Shown: positions 51,169 to 63,668, counted from the stretch's first letter. The stretch: DNA of 64,000 nucleotides from Cenococcum geophilum 1.58 (GCA_001692895.1 KV748202.1:1302001-1366000), one strand, 5' to 3'. A program made the numbers and translations. Notes: generated from the sequence alone by a model not told the origin.

Positions 51169-51371
51169 TGTTAGGACGCTAAGGTCCTTAGGGCATGTAG
51201 TAACATAACGACAGTAGCGGGATGTAAAGAGTATCTGGTTCTTAATGAAGTAGAACTATAGAACTAAATTCTGCTGTTCTCTAATGTGGGGCGACTACGT
51301 TTTGTAGGCGCCTCGCCTGCGCCTTGCCTGCGCTAAGCCGGTTACGGCTAGTGCGTCTCTATGGCCTAACA
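51169..51371 (-). repeat. 5' LTR of element E (right)
   Basis: 203 bases, TGTTAGGACGC...GGCCTAACA, followed by GATAA. Confidence 0.93.
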
Positions 51372-53257
51372 GATAATATTAAGCTTTATATAATAGCGAG
51401 CTTTACTTAGTTAGTTTAGCGTCTCTTATATTAATAGGATTGGATATTAGTTCTTAATAGTAACGATATTAAGGGCTTAGTAGTCTATATAGAAGTGTAA
51501 ACTACCGCTAGGTTTCTTAATACAGATTATTAGTATAGCTATAGGCAAAGAGCTTGCTTAATAAATTCTTTACTTAGGTTCTCGTCTAAATACTTTTATA
51601 GTACTTAGAGTTCGTTTTAGGATATCCTATAAGGGGTCTAAATCTAGGCTACTTTCCTTCTTTAAGTATAATTTTATAGTTATATAATCGGTGTTCCAGT
51701 AGCTTATTAGCTTCCTTTTATAAGAATATATCTAGGCGTTTATAATACTTTACTAGTACCTTTATAGTAGGGTTAGTGTATTTCTTTAGTACTAGGGCTT
51801 TTTTTTAATATTGGCTATTATAACAGCGAAGATTATATATTTAGGTATCTTAGCAAGTTAAGCTAGCGGAGTAACTCTAATTATGTGGATATCTAGGGTG
51901 TTAAGCTTATTTAGGTTGTCTATAGTTTTTAATATAATTTCTTATTCGGCTTTAGATTTAGTATTAAGTGTAGAGTTAGTATTAAATTTAGGTTTGGGTT
52001 CTTTAAGTATTATTTTTATAATAAAATACCAGTTCTTTTAGTACTTTTATATATTAAGCTTAAGCTTTTACTTAGCTTAGGGTGGTATAGTAGTTAGGAT
52101 CGGTTTATATAGTTTAGTATAAATTTTAAGTCCCTAGTAGATATTAGCGAGAGTTTTATACTAGTAGAATTTAGTAAAATTCCTAAGTTAGTAGGATTAA
52201 GTGGATTCCTTAGGTACAGGGTAGATAGTTATAGAAAATTTAAACTAGTGGGTTTTTGTAGATTTTTTAGATTTTAGATTAGGGTTTAAGTAGTAAGTTA
52301 TAAAGCACTTCTGCTTATAATGGGAGGCGGTAAATAAAAGCTTAAAGTTGTTCTAATTAACGGTTACTTTATATAGCTTTATTTAGGGTTATTTAATAAT
52401 TACTAGGTAACCTAGAGTAGTAATAAAAAGCCTAATTAGTTCTTTATAGTTTAGGCATTAGAGTTTTAGGTATACTATATAGGTAATTTAGCCTAAAACT
52501 GTGCGTTTACTATTAAATCTAAATACGTTAATATGCTGGTTAAAGGGAGTTAGAGTAAAACTATTATCTTATATAAAGATCTTATTAGTAAATCTTATAC
52601 TACTAACTCCTATATTAATTAGGACTTAAGTATTAGCTTATTAACCGCTTTACTAAAGGTGGTAGTTAATATTTACACTATGGTCCTAAGAGTTAAAGTT
52701 TATAATATTTAAAGTATTTAACGAGATCCTAAGGCAGAGCCGTTCTAGAAAGTAACTTAGCTTTAAAATCTTTCTTTTAGAGGCGATTAGGGCGGAGTTC
52801 TTATAGTATATTAATTATAGCTTTATCCTTATAAGTAGTGTTTATTAGATAATAGATTAGAGCTAAATAGCGATTAGGGTTAGTAAACGGGGCTTACTTA
52901 AGGCGATTAGTTACTTATATTAATTATCCGTTTATATATCTAGGATAGCGGTATACTACCTATATTAGTTATTTATATATATATTTAGGGTCGCGGGATA
53001 GAGCATTAGCTTAAAATATAGGTATTACTTTCGCACTTAAAATAAAAGCCGTATTTAATACGTTGTTTATATTTAATAGATCCTTTTAGGGCGTAAAAGA
53101 GGGTTTTAGCGTTAATATCTATAGTATCTAGGTTCTTACGGTTCCTAGGTAGCTAGGGAGTAAAGTTTTAAGGTATATATTTTAGGGTAAGGTGTAATAT
53201 ATCGTTATATAAGCTATTAATAATATTAGCGTAGGCAGTAATAGTATTTAACAGTTT

Positions 53258-53262
53258 AACAC
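53258..53262. repeat. Target-site duplication of element H (left)
   Basis: AACAC, matching 59,607-59,611. Confidence 0.9.
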
Positions 53263-53454
53263 TGTCACGGAACCCCACCGCAGGGGCCTCCATAGGAGAG
53301 CCCCGTGCTCTCGCGTACACCTCGCGTACAGCTTATGTCAGCTACGCGTAGGTATATCACCTCCTTACGCCCTCGACCCTTACGATCGATCGCGCAACGT
53401 CTTGTAGACTCCTCGAATACATACGTCTTGTAGCCACTGCCCCGTCCCATAACA
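53263..53454 (+). repeat. 5' LTR of element H
   Basis: 192 bases, TGTCACGGAACC...CCCATAACA. The minus-strand open frame across it recurs in the other LTR and is not considered a gene. Confidence 0.93.
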
Positions 53455-56400
53455 TTACGTTGCGCCTTTTTACCACTGACACCCAGCCTATGACTAATTC
53501 TACGTCTCTGCAATACTATAGGCGCTGCTAAAAGCAGCGTGCCTATAAGTTACCTCACTTTATACTTCCAAGGAACCTATAATAGTAAGATAATATTCCT
53601 TACTAGCCACTATATTAAACCTAAAGAATAATCTAATACCTATACTTAACCTATAACGCCAATTAATTCCAGAAGAATTTAATTTATTAGCCCTAGCCTT
53701 AACCCCTAAGGAGATAGACACTAATAATATTTTATCTTTTATTGACTATATAACTACGGATAAGCAAGTAGAAGGGCTACTACCTATTAAAATTAAAATA
53801 CGAGACGTTAAGACGTTTGTAAAAATGGTAATATAAAAACCTAATAAATACTACCGCCTTCTATAGAACTACTACCTAAAGCTTATACGAGCCGAGATAT
53901 ATACTACCTAAGATCGCGATATTATCTAAGACCTATAAGCTCGTGAGGCGCTTACCAATAACACGCGTTAAGAAACTAAAGACAACCTCCGCGTGTCTAA
54001 ACGCGACGTCCAACAGTTAAAGAAGGCTAAGATTACACTTATTGCTACAGTTACTAAAAGAAAAGGTATAATTAAATACCTATAATCTTAGCTTAATAAG
54101 TATATTTATAATAACGCTAGATACCTCTCTACTACATATAACGCCACTTAAGTCTCTATGCCCCCGGCAACTTTACCTACTTAACGCTTAATAGAGGGTT
54201 AGTATTAAGCAGCTTTACCTAATAGGAACCCCTACTAAAGTAATAATAAAAGCTATAATAACCAAACCTAAGCTATTACCGTAGGGTCTAATATATATTA
54301 CCCTAATCCCCTAGTTTTCTAGGGAGACCGTAAAGAATATAGCTACTAAAAGATATAAATCCGCAAGAAACTAACTTAAAGCGCCTGCCTTTTTCCTATA
54401 AAAGATACTAAGATTAGCTATATTATCGGGCGAATAAAGGGTATACTATTTAATAGACTCTTTGCCTAATAGGAGACTAATAGCCCCTAAAAGTAGTAGT
54501 CCTACTAAAAAGTCCTTAACAATCTCAACTTAATATACCGCGACTATAACCTACTAGCCACTAACCAAGCTAAACTACATACCCTAAAGATAAGCCTTAC
54601 TAAATTATTTAATAAGTTTTATATTAAATTCTAGGAATATACCGGAGCCCTTGCCTAAGATAATACTAAAGACTAAAAAGATCTCTTTAAAAAAGTTACT
54701 TATTACCTTAGTTACGCAGCCGCTAGCTATAACTATAATAATATTTATAATATAGTAGCAGCTATATAGAAGATTAAACAACAACTAAATTAGATTACTA
54801 CTATAAACCCCTACCCAAAGACCTCCCTATAGAAGCCCTCCGGACCTACTAAACCACTAACACCTACTACCCTAAGCAACACTACTAGTCCTAATATTAA
54901 CCTTTTTATACTAACCTTCCCACAAAAGCTACTAGACGGAGAACGCGAGCTACTCTAGAAGCTAAAGCGTTGCTATAGATGTTATTAAGAAGGCTATTAT
55001 AGCTATAGCCTAAACTGCCTAATAGCTAGGTTTAGCAGCCGCCGCTTAATACCTAACCTAGTACCTTAAACACTAAATACGTTGCTATATACCACTACCG
55101 TATAAGATAAAGACGTAGTAATAGCGGTAGAGTTAGATACGGAAATAAAAAACGCTAAGTCCTAGCCCTAAGTCGTAGGTTAGGACGCCTTAATAATAAG
55201 GGGATCTATATATCGGCCTGCTTAATAGATAACTTAATAAAGATAAATAGACGGAAATAGATAGTTTTACCCGTAATAGGAACTACTACTAAAAAATAAT
55301 ATAAAAGCCGTTCTATAATTAATTATAGAGCTACTAATAAATTTATAGATACCTAATTTATACACACTTATAACCTACCTACCTTACCCCTTACTAAAGC
55401 CCGCGCCCTATAACTCACTAATAGTAGTTATACCGCACAGAAGATTACCTATATAGTATAACTCTACCTAGATATAAATGGGCACTAGGAAGAACTCTAG
55501 GCCTATATTATACCACTTACTAACTACCCTATTATCCTTAGAATAAACTAGCTTAAATAACATAACCCCGCCATTAACTAGAAAAAGAGAGAAGTAACCT
55601 TTAACTTTAAATACTATAGAGAGACCTGCCTAGGATATAGCCTAGCCGCCTCTATTTACTCCCCAGGATACCAACCTAAGGAACCCCTTATTACCCTACC
55701 TACGACTAACTGCTACTACGTAAGTGCCGCGGCCTTCTACCGCATAGCATATAGGAAAGGCTAGACTATTACCGTAGCTTCCTAATTACAACTATATAAG
55801 CTTAATAAAGAATAAGACTACGTCCTTTATAGTAATAGGATAGATATAGTCAACCTTCTAGAAAATGATGCCCCCGTAGAACTCTACGGACTTTTACCTT
55901 TAGACTTTAAGAAGTTTATAAAGCTTAAAAAAGGACTTACCAACAAGGAACTCCGTAAGCTCCTCCCCAAGAGGTACTATAACTTTATTAACGTATACTT
56001 ATAAAAGAGCGTAGATATACTCCCCCTATATCGACCTAATAACTATACTATTAATATTAAATAAGGAAAAACGCTACCCTATAAGAGACCCTACCTAATA
56101 TTAAAAGACGAACTTCTAGTTATTAAAAAGTATATCAACAAGCACCTTAATAAAGGGTTTATTTGCCCCAGTATATCCTTAGTAGCCGCCCCTATCCTCC
56201 TTACTAAGAAGCCAAGAGGAAGTATTTAATTCTGCGTTAACTATAGAGGACTTAACGCTATTATAATTAAGAACTAATACCCTATACCACTTATACGTAA
56301 GACTCTTAAGCGGCTTAGCTAAGCTAAAATCTATACCAAGCTTAATATTATTGCCGCCTTTAACCGCCTCTAAATATAAGAAGGTAATAAATAGAAAACC

Positions 56401-59227
56401 ACATTCGCATCGCGCTTTAGCCAATTTAAATATACCATTATGCCCTTTGGCGTATATAATGGCCTAGGCAGCTTTTAAAGCTATATTAATAACGCTTTAC
56501 GGGACTACCTTAACGACTTCTACTCTGCGTACCTAGACAATATACTTATTTATAGCGATAACCCTTCTAAGTATACTAAGCACGTTTAAAAGGTCCTATA
56601 GCGCCTTAGGGACATAGGACTTTATATTAATTTAAAGAAGTGTGAATTCTTAGTTATAGAAGTAAAATACCTTAGACTAATCGTTACTACTAAGGGTATC
56701 TATATGGACCCCAAGAAGGTACGTATAATTACTAAATAGTAAACCCCTAACTGCATTAAAGACGTATAAGCTTTCCTCAGTTTTGCTAACTTCTATTAAA
56801 AATTTATATATAACTTCTTGGGTGTTATAGTACTACTTATAGCAATAATATAAACAAAGGGCCTTTCCGTAAAAGGAAGAAAAACATATCTATATTTTAT
56901 CTGGACGCCTAAATATAAGAAGGCGTTCTAAGACCTTAAAGATGCTTTTACTAAAGCACCTATTCTAGCTTACTTTATACTAGGACAATAACTCTATCTT
57001 AAGACTAACTCCTTAGACCACGTTAACACAGGCATCCTCTTTTAGATAGGTAATGATGGTCTCCTCTACCTAGTCGCATTCTATTTATCTAAGCTTATAC
57101 TATAAGAATATAACTATAAGATCTATAATAAGGAACTTCTCGCGATTATATAAGTGTTTAAGAAATTTTAACTAGAACTTTCCTTAGTAAAACCTAACTA
57201 GCTAACTAAAGTCCTTACGGATTATCGCAACCTTAAGTACTTTATAACTATAAAATAGCTAAACCAACGCCAAGTACACTAGAATAAGTTCCTCTCTAGT
57301 TTTAACTTTAAAATCGCATATAGGCTAGGAGTATAAGGTACTAAGCCTAATAGCCTAACACGCCGCTTATAAGACCTTCCTTAGTTTAAAGATAACCCCT
57401 ATAACTAGTTCTAATAACAAACGATCCTAAAAGCACGGAATTTGGCCCTAGGTATGCTACCTATAATAGAGCTAACTATACCTTAGCTCTATACTATAGA
57501 ACTAGAATTACCTTCTAAAATCAATAAGCTTATTACCACGGCATATAACACCTCTATTAACCCATTACTGTATTAACTTATTGCCGTAAAGACCGCTGGC
57601 GCCTATACGCTGCCGACTAAACTCTAAAGCTTAGGCTAGATTAATATAGCAGCCTTAGAAGTAAAAGAGAACAGGCTTTATTATAGAGGCCGTCTATTTA
57701 TCCCTAACTTAGAAAATCTATAACGGCAACTAATCTAAATGGCCNANGACCTCNNATTAAGCGGCNACCTAGGNANANNAGGAACCTATAAGCTTCTTAG
57801 CCGATACTACTTCTAGCCTAAAATAATAGACTTAGTTGAACGCTTTATAGGCGCCTGCTACGGTTATAAGCGCATTAAGGCCTTTAATATAAAGTACCAA
57901 GGACTACTATACCCTCTACTAGTACCTATATAACAATAGGTAGATATTACCATAGATTTCATTGTTAACCTACTACCCTATAAGCGACATGGCCGTACCT
58001 ATAAGAACATCCTTATAATAATATGCCGACTTATAAAAGAGCGCCACTACGTCCTAACCGAAGGTGTAGCCGTCAACAATATTACTAACGCCTTCCTCTA
58101 CAAAATCTACCGATTATATAGGTTACCTAACTTAATTATATCCGACTAAGGCATATAGTTCGGCTCTAATATATAGAGACGAATCTGCTAACGCCTTAGT
58201 ATCTGCGTTAAGATATCTATATCTTTCCACTACGAAACTACTAGGCAACTAGAAAACGCTAATACTAGCATAAAAGCATACCTACAATAGGTAGTTACCT
58301 ATAGTTAAGATAACTAGGTAGATCACCTCCTACTAGGTAAATTCGCAGCGAATAACTATATCTTAACTACTACAGGACTTACCCCGTTCTTCGCAAATAA
58401 GGGATATTACCCCTAATCCGGCATAGAACTACTAGAACCTATTAATAAGAAACTGCCATATAAAAAATACCTTAAGATGCTACTTACCAACCAGCATATA
58501 GACCGTATAAAAAATCTACTTAACTACTACAAGGGAAAAATAGCCTAGGCTTAAGCAAAGCAGGCCTACTTTACTAACCGTTATAAAACGCCACCACCAG
58601 AGATACGTGTTGGCGACTAGGTATAGCTAGATGCACGCAATATCTCTATATAGAGGCCTATAAAGTTATTTAATTATAAGAACCTCGGCCTCTACCTAAT
58701 TAAACGAGTTATTAATAGGGGAGCCGTATACGAGCTAGAGCTCCCACCTACCCTAGCCACCCGCGGGATATAGCCTATATTTTACCTATAGCTACTACAC
58801 CTTTACCAGCCTAACCCCTTACCGGGGCAGATATAGCCTAAACCCCTACTAGTACTAATCCAAAATAAGAACGAAAACGAGAACCATAAGGAGTGGACCG
58901 TTAAACAAATTATTAACTCTAAATACTTTGGCAAAGGCAGAGGACGATGGCTTTACTATAGAGCTATATATACAGGATTCGATATAGATTAGCCAGAATA
59001 GCAACTATAGGAAGACTTTAAAAATGCAAAGGATCTAATTAGCGACTTTTACTACGCGAACCTATAGAAACCGGGCCTAAGCAGAGATTTTATACCTAAT
59101 CCTCTATAGGAGCCCTTATAGAGTTAAACCGTTATACATTACCACGTAGGGGCAAATTGCCGTTAGATTGCCGTTAGATTGCGGTAAAGTGCGATTATAT
59201 AACTAGAATATCGTTAAGATATCCAGG

Positions 59228-59250
59228 AACTTTAACCGGCGGTTAAAGTT
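59228..59250. repeat. P2 palindrome in the 3' region of Gypsy H
   Basis: Intact 23-base P2 followed by CTAATTAG. No P1 was seen nearby. Confidence 0.85.
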
Positions 59251-59414
59251 GTCTAATTAGTCGGATTCTTAGATGCCAAGCCGTATTATATAACGTTATT
59301 TTAAGCCTTTAGCAATACCCCCCTTTCTTCTTTTCTATACCCTAAGTGTCCCTTCTATATATATATAGTAACCATAGCGTTACCAAAGCTCCGCCTTTAT
59401 AGGAGGGGGGGTAG

Positions 59415-59606
59415 TGTTACGGAACCCTACCGCAGGGGCCTCCATAGGAGAGCCCCGTGCTCTTGCGTACACCTCGCGTACAGCTTATGTCAGCTACGCG
59501 TAGGTATATTACCTCCTTACGCCCTTGACCCTTACGATCGATCGCGTAACGTCTTGTAAACTCCTCAAATATATACGTCTTATAGCCACTGCCCCGTCCC
59601 GTGACA
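59415..59606 (+). repeat. 3' LTR of element H
   Basis: 192 bases, TGTTACGGAACC...CCCGTGACA, followed by AACAC. Confidence 0.93.
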
Positions 59607-60479
59607 AACACCTACTAGGGATACTTTTAATTTAGGGTTTAAAGATTCTATTAGGCGGTTAATTAAGGTAGATTTGTTCTATCTAGTCTCTTTAGTATAG
59701 TAGCAAAACTTAGTAAAGTATAACGGGAAGTTCTTGGAGGCTTATATTATCCTATTTAGTTTCCTTTATATAATAGCAGTTCGGTTAAGGTTATTATAAA
59801 AGGCTTTTAGTATAATATAACTAACTATTAGGAGTAGTATAATAATTAATATTACCATTAAGCTTGTTCTCGAGTTAGTTAAAAAAAGAAGTATAGTTTA
59901 CTCCTTTTGCCTAAATAGGCGGGAGAATTTAGGAAGATATTTGGTTAACTTTTTTATAGGGGTACTAGTCGGTAAATTTGGGATTAAGGAGCTAGTTTTA
60001 GATACGTTTTTTCTATCTAGTACTTATAGGTTAATATTAATAGGGATATATAGGGGCGACGGTATAGCGAATAGTAGGTTACAATAGATCTCTTTAATTT
60101 CTTTTCTTAGAGACCCAATTATCTCTTAGTATTAGGCCTCTTATTAAGCTAGGGCGTCTATAAAGGCCTTTTATAGGCTTTTTATTTATTTAGTAAATGT
60201 ATTATATAAGTTATTTATAGATATAGGGGCTTTTAGGTTATTCTATATACTAAGTAAAGCGAAGTAGGACGGTATAAGGTATAAATTTAACGCAATATAG
60301 TGTTATAGAGTAAGTATAAGCGGCGATAATATTTAGTAGAGTAAATACTATTAAGCTATATATATAAACTATATAATAAAGTTAAGATATTACATAAGGA
60401 AGGAAGGTAAGAAAACGGGAAGAAAGGATATATATTATTAGCTTAGTTACTTAGTTAATATATATAGAGCAGAATAGAA

Positions 60480-60585
60480 TTCGGGTAGTAGTCCTAGTAG
60501 AACTTAGTAGGATTTAGTAGAACTTAGTAGGATTTAGTAGAACTTAGTAGGATTTAGTAGAACTTGGCGGAATATAGTAAAATAT
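60480..60585. repeat. Tandem repeat, 20-22 base period
   Basis: About four copies of AGAACTTAGTAGGATTTAGT, followed by shorter GCCGTTAGATT repeats (60,588-60,625). The latter motif also occurs at 59,158-59,185 in the 3' region of H. Confidence 0.75.
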
Positions 60586-60712
60586 GGTAGATTGCCGTTA
60601 GATTGCCGCAAATTACCGTTAAATTATTGTCTTATGATTAGTCTCTAGTTACTAAGTCTGTAGAAATGGATAGATATATATAAGGTGTTATTGGGGTATT
60701 TCGTAACATGGA

Positions 60713-61058
60713 TACTATAATAGGACTAGCCTAGTTATAGTAGGAATATCTTAATAAAATACTTAATAGATAAATTCTAACGCTTTAACCAAATTTTACT
60801 AAATTTTACTAGCTTAATTAACTTCTACTAAGTTCTGCTAGATTAATTAAATTTTACTAAAGTCTGTTAAAGACCGCGTGCGTATATATATACGTATTAA
60901 CCACTAAGACCCCTAATTATTTAATTATATAATTCTCTTATTATTCCTTTCTCTTTTTTGTATAACGTTTTATTCTCTATAAGAGCTATACCCTTAGATT
61001 TAAATAGAATATATTTTATTCCTTTAAATCTATTCTAAAGCCTCTTTATACCCTTATA
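60713..61058 (+). repeat. Second D-type LTR, strongly RIP-mutated
   Basis: 346 bases aligned end to end with 27,060-27,406, same orientation. It is preceded by TGGA rather than a polypurine tract, so it is a 5' LTR or solo LTR. No clear 5-base duplication was found. It differs from the other copy mainly by C to T and G to A. Confidence 0.8.
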
Positions 61059-61124
61059 GAAGTTTATTCTTAAGTTTACTTTAAAATTGTATTAATTATA
61101 GAAATAGAGTAATCTCCTATACGA

Positions 61125-61196
61125 AGGTCGCTGCTATAAGTTCTTGCACCTTCCTAATTAGGAAAGTAGCCTTGGCCGCCTAATGGCAGAATGCTT
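61125..61196 (+). repeat. Left terminal inverted repeat
   Basis: 72 bases beginning AGGTCGCTGCTATAAG and ending CAGAATGCTT. The inverted partner is at 63,061-63,132. Confidence 0.82.
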
Positions 61197-62849
61197 ATTT
61201 TATTATAAATTGATTAAAAGCTGCCCAAAAGGCTTCAAATAAAATGCGATATTAATGCGGTTGGTTTATCAATTAATTAGCTACGTATTTTAAACGTCGC
61301 GAGCTTTACACGACCGTATAATCCTGCCCTATACTAGCTTCTCTACCGACTCTACGAGCTCCTCTGGTTAAGAATTTACCTCTTATCGCTGCCGTCTTTC
61401 TAATTGCTTAATATTTGTTTATATAGACTTTTAGTATTATAGAGGCTCTAGAGGCTCTGTAGAATAATCTATAGGTAGCTCTATTAACTTCTCGTTATTA
61501 ATTAAGCTGCTAGTAAAGGCCCTGCCCTTATCTAGAGGCTCTATAGAGGTAGTAGTAGAGTCCTTTTACCTTACTAGCTTCCTTATAAATTGATTAATTA
61601 TATACCATCTAATATTTACTACTTCTCATTAATCCTCTTACGGCTACCGCTTTTGCTACTACCTATTCTACTACTACCTAATTTAAGGCTCTGTAAAGCT
61701 GACTTTAAATATTACTTTTTTTAGTGTTTCTACTCTTTGTATTTGGTCGATTTTAAAGCTTTTACGGCTAGGGAGGAGGAGGCTTAATAGGCGGTAGAGG
61801 CTTAAGAGGAGGCTTTTAAAAGGAAGGCTTTAGCTAAGTAGGCGGCTAATTAAGGGTCTATTTAGCTTAATATTGGTAGTGTTACCTTGGCTTAGGATTA
61901 CTATATAGAGGCTCTAGATTTAGGAGTTTATTTAAAAGCTAATGCCCTATTTATATACGCTCTAAAAGCTCTAGTTCCTACGGGTTTCTTAGTAAAGGCT
62001 CTATAGGATTAACTTAATTAAGCCTTAAAAGTACCTACTATCGCATATAAGCAATTATATTACATTAGTATCGCGCTATACGCTTTAAAGCCTTTTAATC
62101 GCAAGTAGAGTTACCAGCGCCTTTAATATAGTTATTGCCACCTCTATAGCGAATTACCGCTTAAATATATTGTGGTATTCGCTTAATCTAAGCTTAAATT
62201 CGCCACTACTTAAGCTCCTCCTAAGCCTGCCGCTATACCCGTTTAGCTTCTACTTAAGACTTTAATACTCCCTTCTTTATAGTAACTCGTTTAAGATATA
62301 GCTAAGCTAGCTTAATTATTAGGTAAATTACCCGGTTAAATAAAACGCTAGAGGCCTGCTGCGTTAAAGTAGATTTATAAGTAATACGATGCGTAAAATA
62401 GAGCTTTATCCTTTTAGATAATAGTATCTAGGCGGTTAATTTAATAGTTAACGCTAAAAGAAATAAGTATTGGTAGAAGGATTGTTATTAGATAATGGTA
62501 CTAATTAATACCGCCTTTCTCGCTGGTTTATTTAAAGGCGCCGTTTGCTTCTATTATATAGAATTAAAGCTTTTAACCTGGCTTATTACGAAGCCTAAGT
62601 TATTATATACTAGTATTGAGGTCCTAAGCCTTATAAAGCTCTAGCTTAATTAAGTTATTAATTGCTTTAAGCTTACGCTTTAAGGCTTTCTTTTCTGCTA
62701 TAGTTTCTAGCTTCTATATATAGTAGGTCAACTTCTAATTATATAAAAAGGCGCCCTAAAATATAAACTCCGTTTCTTTAGGAGGGCGCGGCTAAATTAC
62801 GTTCTTATTTACGTTCTTACTAGCTGTTACGGCACTGGCAGAAAATGGC

Positions 62850-62890
62850 AGAACTTGCGGTCACGTGACTAGAGGACCGTATAAAAGAAC
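62850..62890 (+). promoter_or_regulatory. Promoter-like segment in the TIR element
   Basis: GGTCACGTGAC (palindromic E-box-like site) followed by TATAAAAG about 20 bases later, with a C/T-rich tract (62,910-62,935) downstream, as in fungal promoters. It points towards the right TIR, and no gene start was recognised after it. Confidence 0.35.
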
Positions 62891-63060
62891 TCTACTTCGA
62901 CCGGCGCTGCTCTTCTTCTCCTTTCCTTTCTCTAGCTTTAGATCCTCGTTTATAGACAATCCAATTATATAGGCTTGCATGCATCCCTCTTGCTATGCTT
63001 ACACCTTAATTGACTAAGTCGCTAACACTAGCTAGGCGCTAAAGCCTATAGCTAGTGTAA

Positions 63061-63132
63061 AAGTATTCTGCTATTAGGCAGTTAATACTACTTTCCTAAT
63101 TAGGAAGGTGTAAGAACTTATAGTAACGACCT
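63061..63132 (-). repeat. Right terminal inverted repeat
   Basis: Inverted match to 61,125-61,196; differences are mainly RIP-type transitions. Confidence 0.82.
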
Positions 63133-63170
63133 CTGTAAGAGTTACGCTCTTCTCCTTTTAGTGCTATATA

Positions 63171-63396
63171 TATAAAGTAAGGATATAGATAGGGAGTTTA
63201 ATAATAGAATAATAGGGTATATTGTATATATAGAGACGAATCCTTAAGGGAAAAGGAGGAGTCTGTGTGCGAGGTAGGAAGGGTTTTCCCTAGGCACGTA
63301 TAGCGTACGTACCTTACGGGTAAGTTACCCCTAGGTTACCCCGGGGTCGCCTATACCTTATAGCTATATAATTATCTACTTAGGTTTTACCTAATA
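63171..63396 (-). repeat. 3' LTR of Gypsy B copy 2
   Basis: 226 bases aligned with both LTRs of the first copy; ends TATAAAGTAAGG and CCTAATA on the plus strand. Confidence 0.88.
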
Positions 63397-63562
63397 ATGC
63401 CCCCCCCTTTAAAAAGGGTCGTCCCCAATCCTTTATATACTTAAGCTTTAATAAAACCCTATAAAAAACCTTAGTAAGGAAAAAATTTAGAGGGGAAAGA
63501 GTGTCTTAATTTTGCGTATAGAGAGACGGGTAGTATATATGCGCGGCGCAAAGATATTAAGG

Positions 63563-63668
63563 AACTTTAACTAGTGGTTAAAGTTGTCTAATTAGTTAGA
63601 TTTGCCTTGCTAAAACTCCCCTATATTTAACTAAGCTAATAGTAATTTTATATACCTAGTATAGAAAA
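63563..63668. repeat. Two-palindrome module in Gypsy B copy 2
   Basis: P2 (63,563-63,585) and P1 (63,646-63,668), the reverse-orientation counterpart of 14,724-14,830. Confidence 0.85.

Larger units (their letters stand above)
36728..51371 (-). mobile_element. Gypsy chromovirus E, nested in F and host of G
   Basis: 14,644 bases including element G; about 6.6 kb without it. Two 203-base LTRs and the duplication GATAA. Minus-strand order from the right: gag (about 50,000-51,150), protease (about 49,500-49,900), RT (about 48,480-49,150; GHFKYLVLPFRLTN, YLNNILIF), RNase H (about 47,900-48,300; YNYKTYN-ELLAIIEAFKHW) and integrase (47,148-47,560, continuing at 38,300-39,102; IIIDFIIGLPPSK, FTSKF). 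A chromodomain (about 38,100-38,290; LWYLVK-KG-PKEYN) ends pol. A 1.1 kb 3' region follows, then a polypurine tract (C-run at about 36,935-36,945 on the plus strand). RIP-type stops throughout. Confidence 0.93.
53263..59606 (+). mobile_element. Gypsy chromovirus H, nested in F
   Basis: 6,344 bases, 192-base LTRs, duplication AACAC. Plus strand: gag (about 53,700-55,050) with a zinc knuckle at about 54,967-55,017 (C-YRC and a final NC; its His is now Tyr). Protease follows, then RT (about 56,180-56,700; KPRGSI-FCVNYRGLNAI, YLDNILIYSDN), RNase H (about 56,940-57,390; YNYKIYNKELLAII) and integrase (about 57,700-58,640; GACYGYKRIKAFNI, VDITIDFIVNLLP). A C-terminal chromodomain is at about 58,890-59,090 (EWTVKQIINSKYFGKGRGRW). 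A G-run polypurine tract lies at 59,401-59,411, directly before the 3' LTR. RIP stops are present but fewer than in G, and the LTRs are nearly intact. Ambiguous bases occur at 57,745-57,780. Confidence 0.94.
36528..60709 (-). mobile_element. Gypsy element F remnant, host of E, G and H
   Basis: Minus-strand fragments that join across later insertions. Gag-like sequence is at about 59,612-60,300 and 52,900-53,262. The pre-RT region is at about 51,500-51,800 (VLVKYYKRLDIFLQKEANKL). RT starts at about 51,520 (FYIDYRALN, IKN-YPIPLIQETLN). It continues across the E insertion into 36,528-36,727 (FKYLVILFSLINALSLF, YYINNTLRPYLDIFYIAYI). Similarity stops right after the AYI-HILIS active-site region, so the 3' half (RNase H, integrase, 3' LTR) is missing. 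The right end may be an LTR starting TGTTACGAAATACCCC on the minus strand at 60,709. Only about 3.2 kb of this span belongs to F; the rest is nested elements. Confidence 0.75.
61122..63135. mobile_element. TIR DNA transposon candidate, superfamily unknown
   Basis: About 2.0 kb bounded by 72-base terminal inverted repeats (61,125-61,196 and 63,061-63,132). These share CTATAAGTTCTT and CACCTTCCTAATTAGGAAAG and differ mostly by C/T and G/A. A sub-terminal hairpin lies at about 63,026-63,060. The plus strand from about 61,740 reads as a protein broken by TAG/TAA. It includes an Ala/Glu/Lys-rich part, then YIEALDLGVYLKANALFIYA (about 61,905-61,965) and LYYISIALYALKPFNRK (about 62,055-62,105). A conserved transposase motif was not recognised. 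A non-mutated stretch with TCACGTGAC and TATAAAAG (about 62,850-62,890) looks like a promoter. No convincing target duplication was found, so the ends are provisional. Confidence 0.6.

Noticed and set aside
53265-53513. 82-residue minus-strand frame, similar to one at 59,417-59,611
   Set aside because: Both lie in the two LTRs of element H, so their similarity is LTR identity rather than gene conservation.
60706-60710. ACATG before the second D LTR and ACATG after the first D LTR as a target duplication
   Set aside because: The two LTRs are 33 kb apart, the first follows a polypurine tract so it is a 3' LTR, and two bases separate ACATG from the second LTR; probably coincidence.
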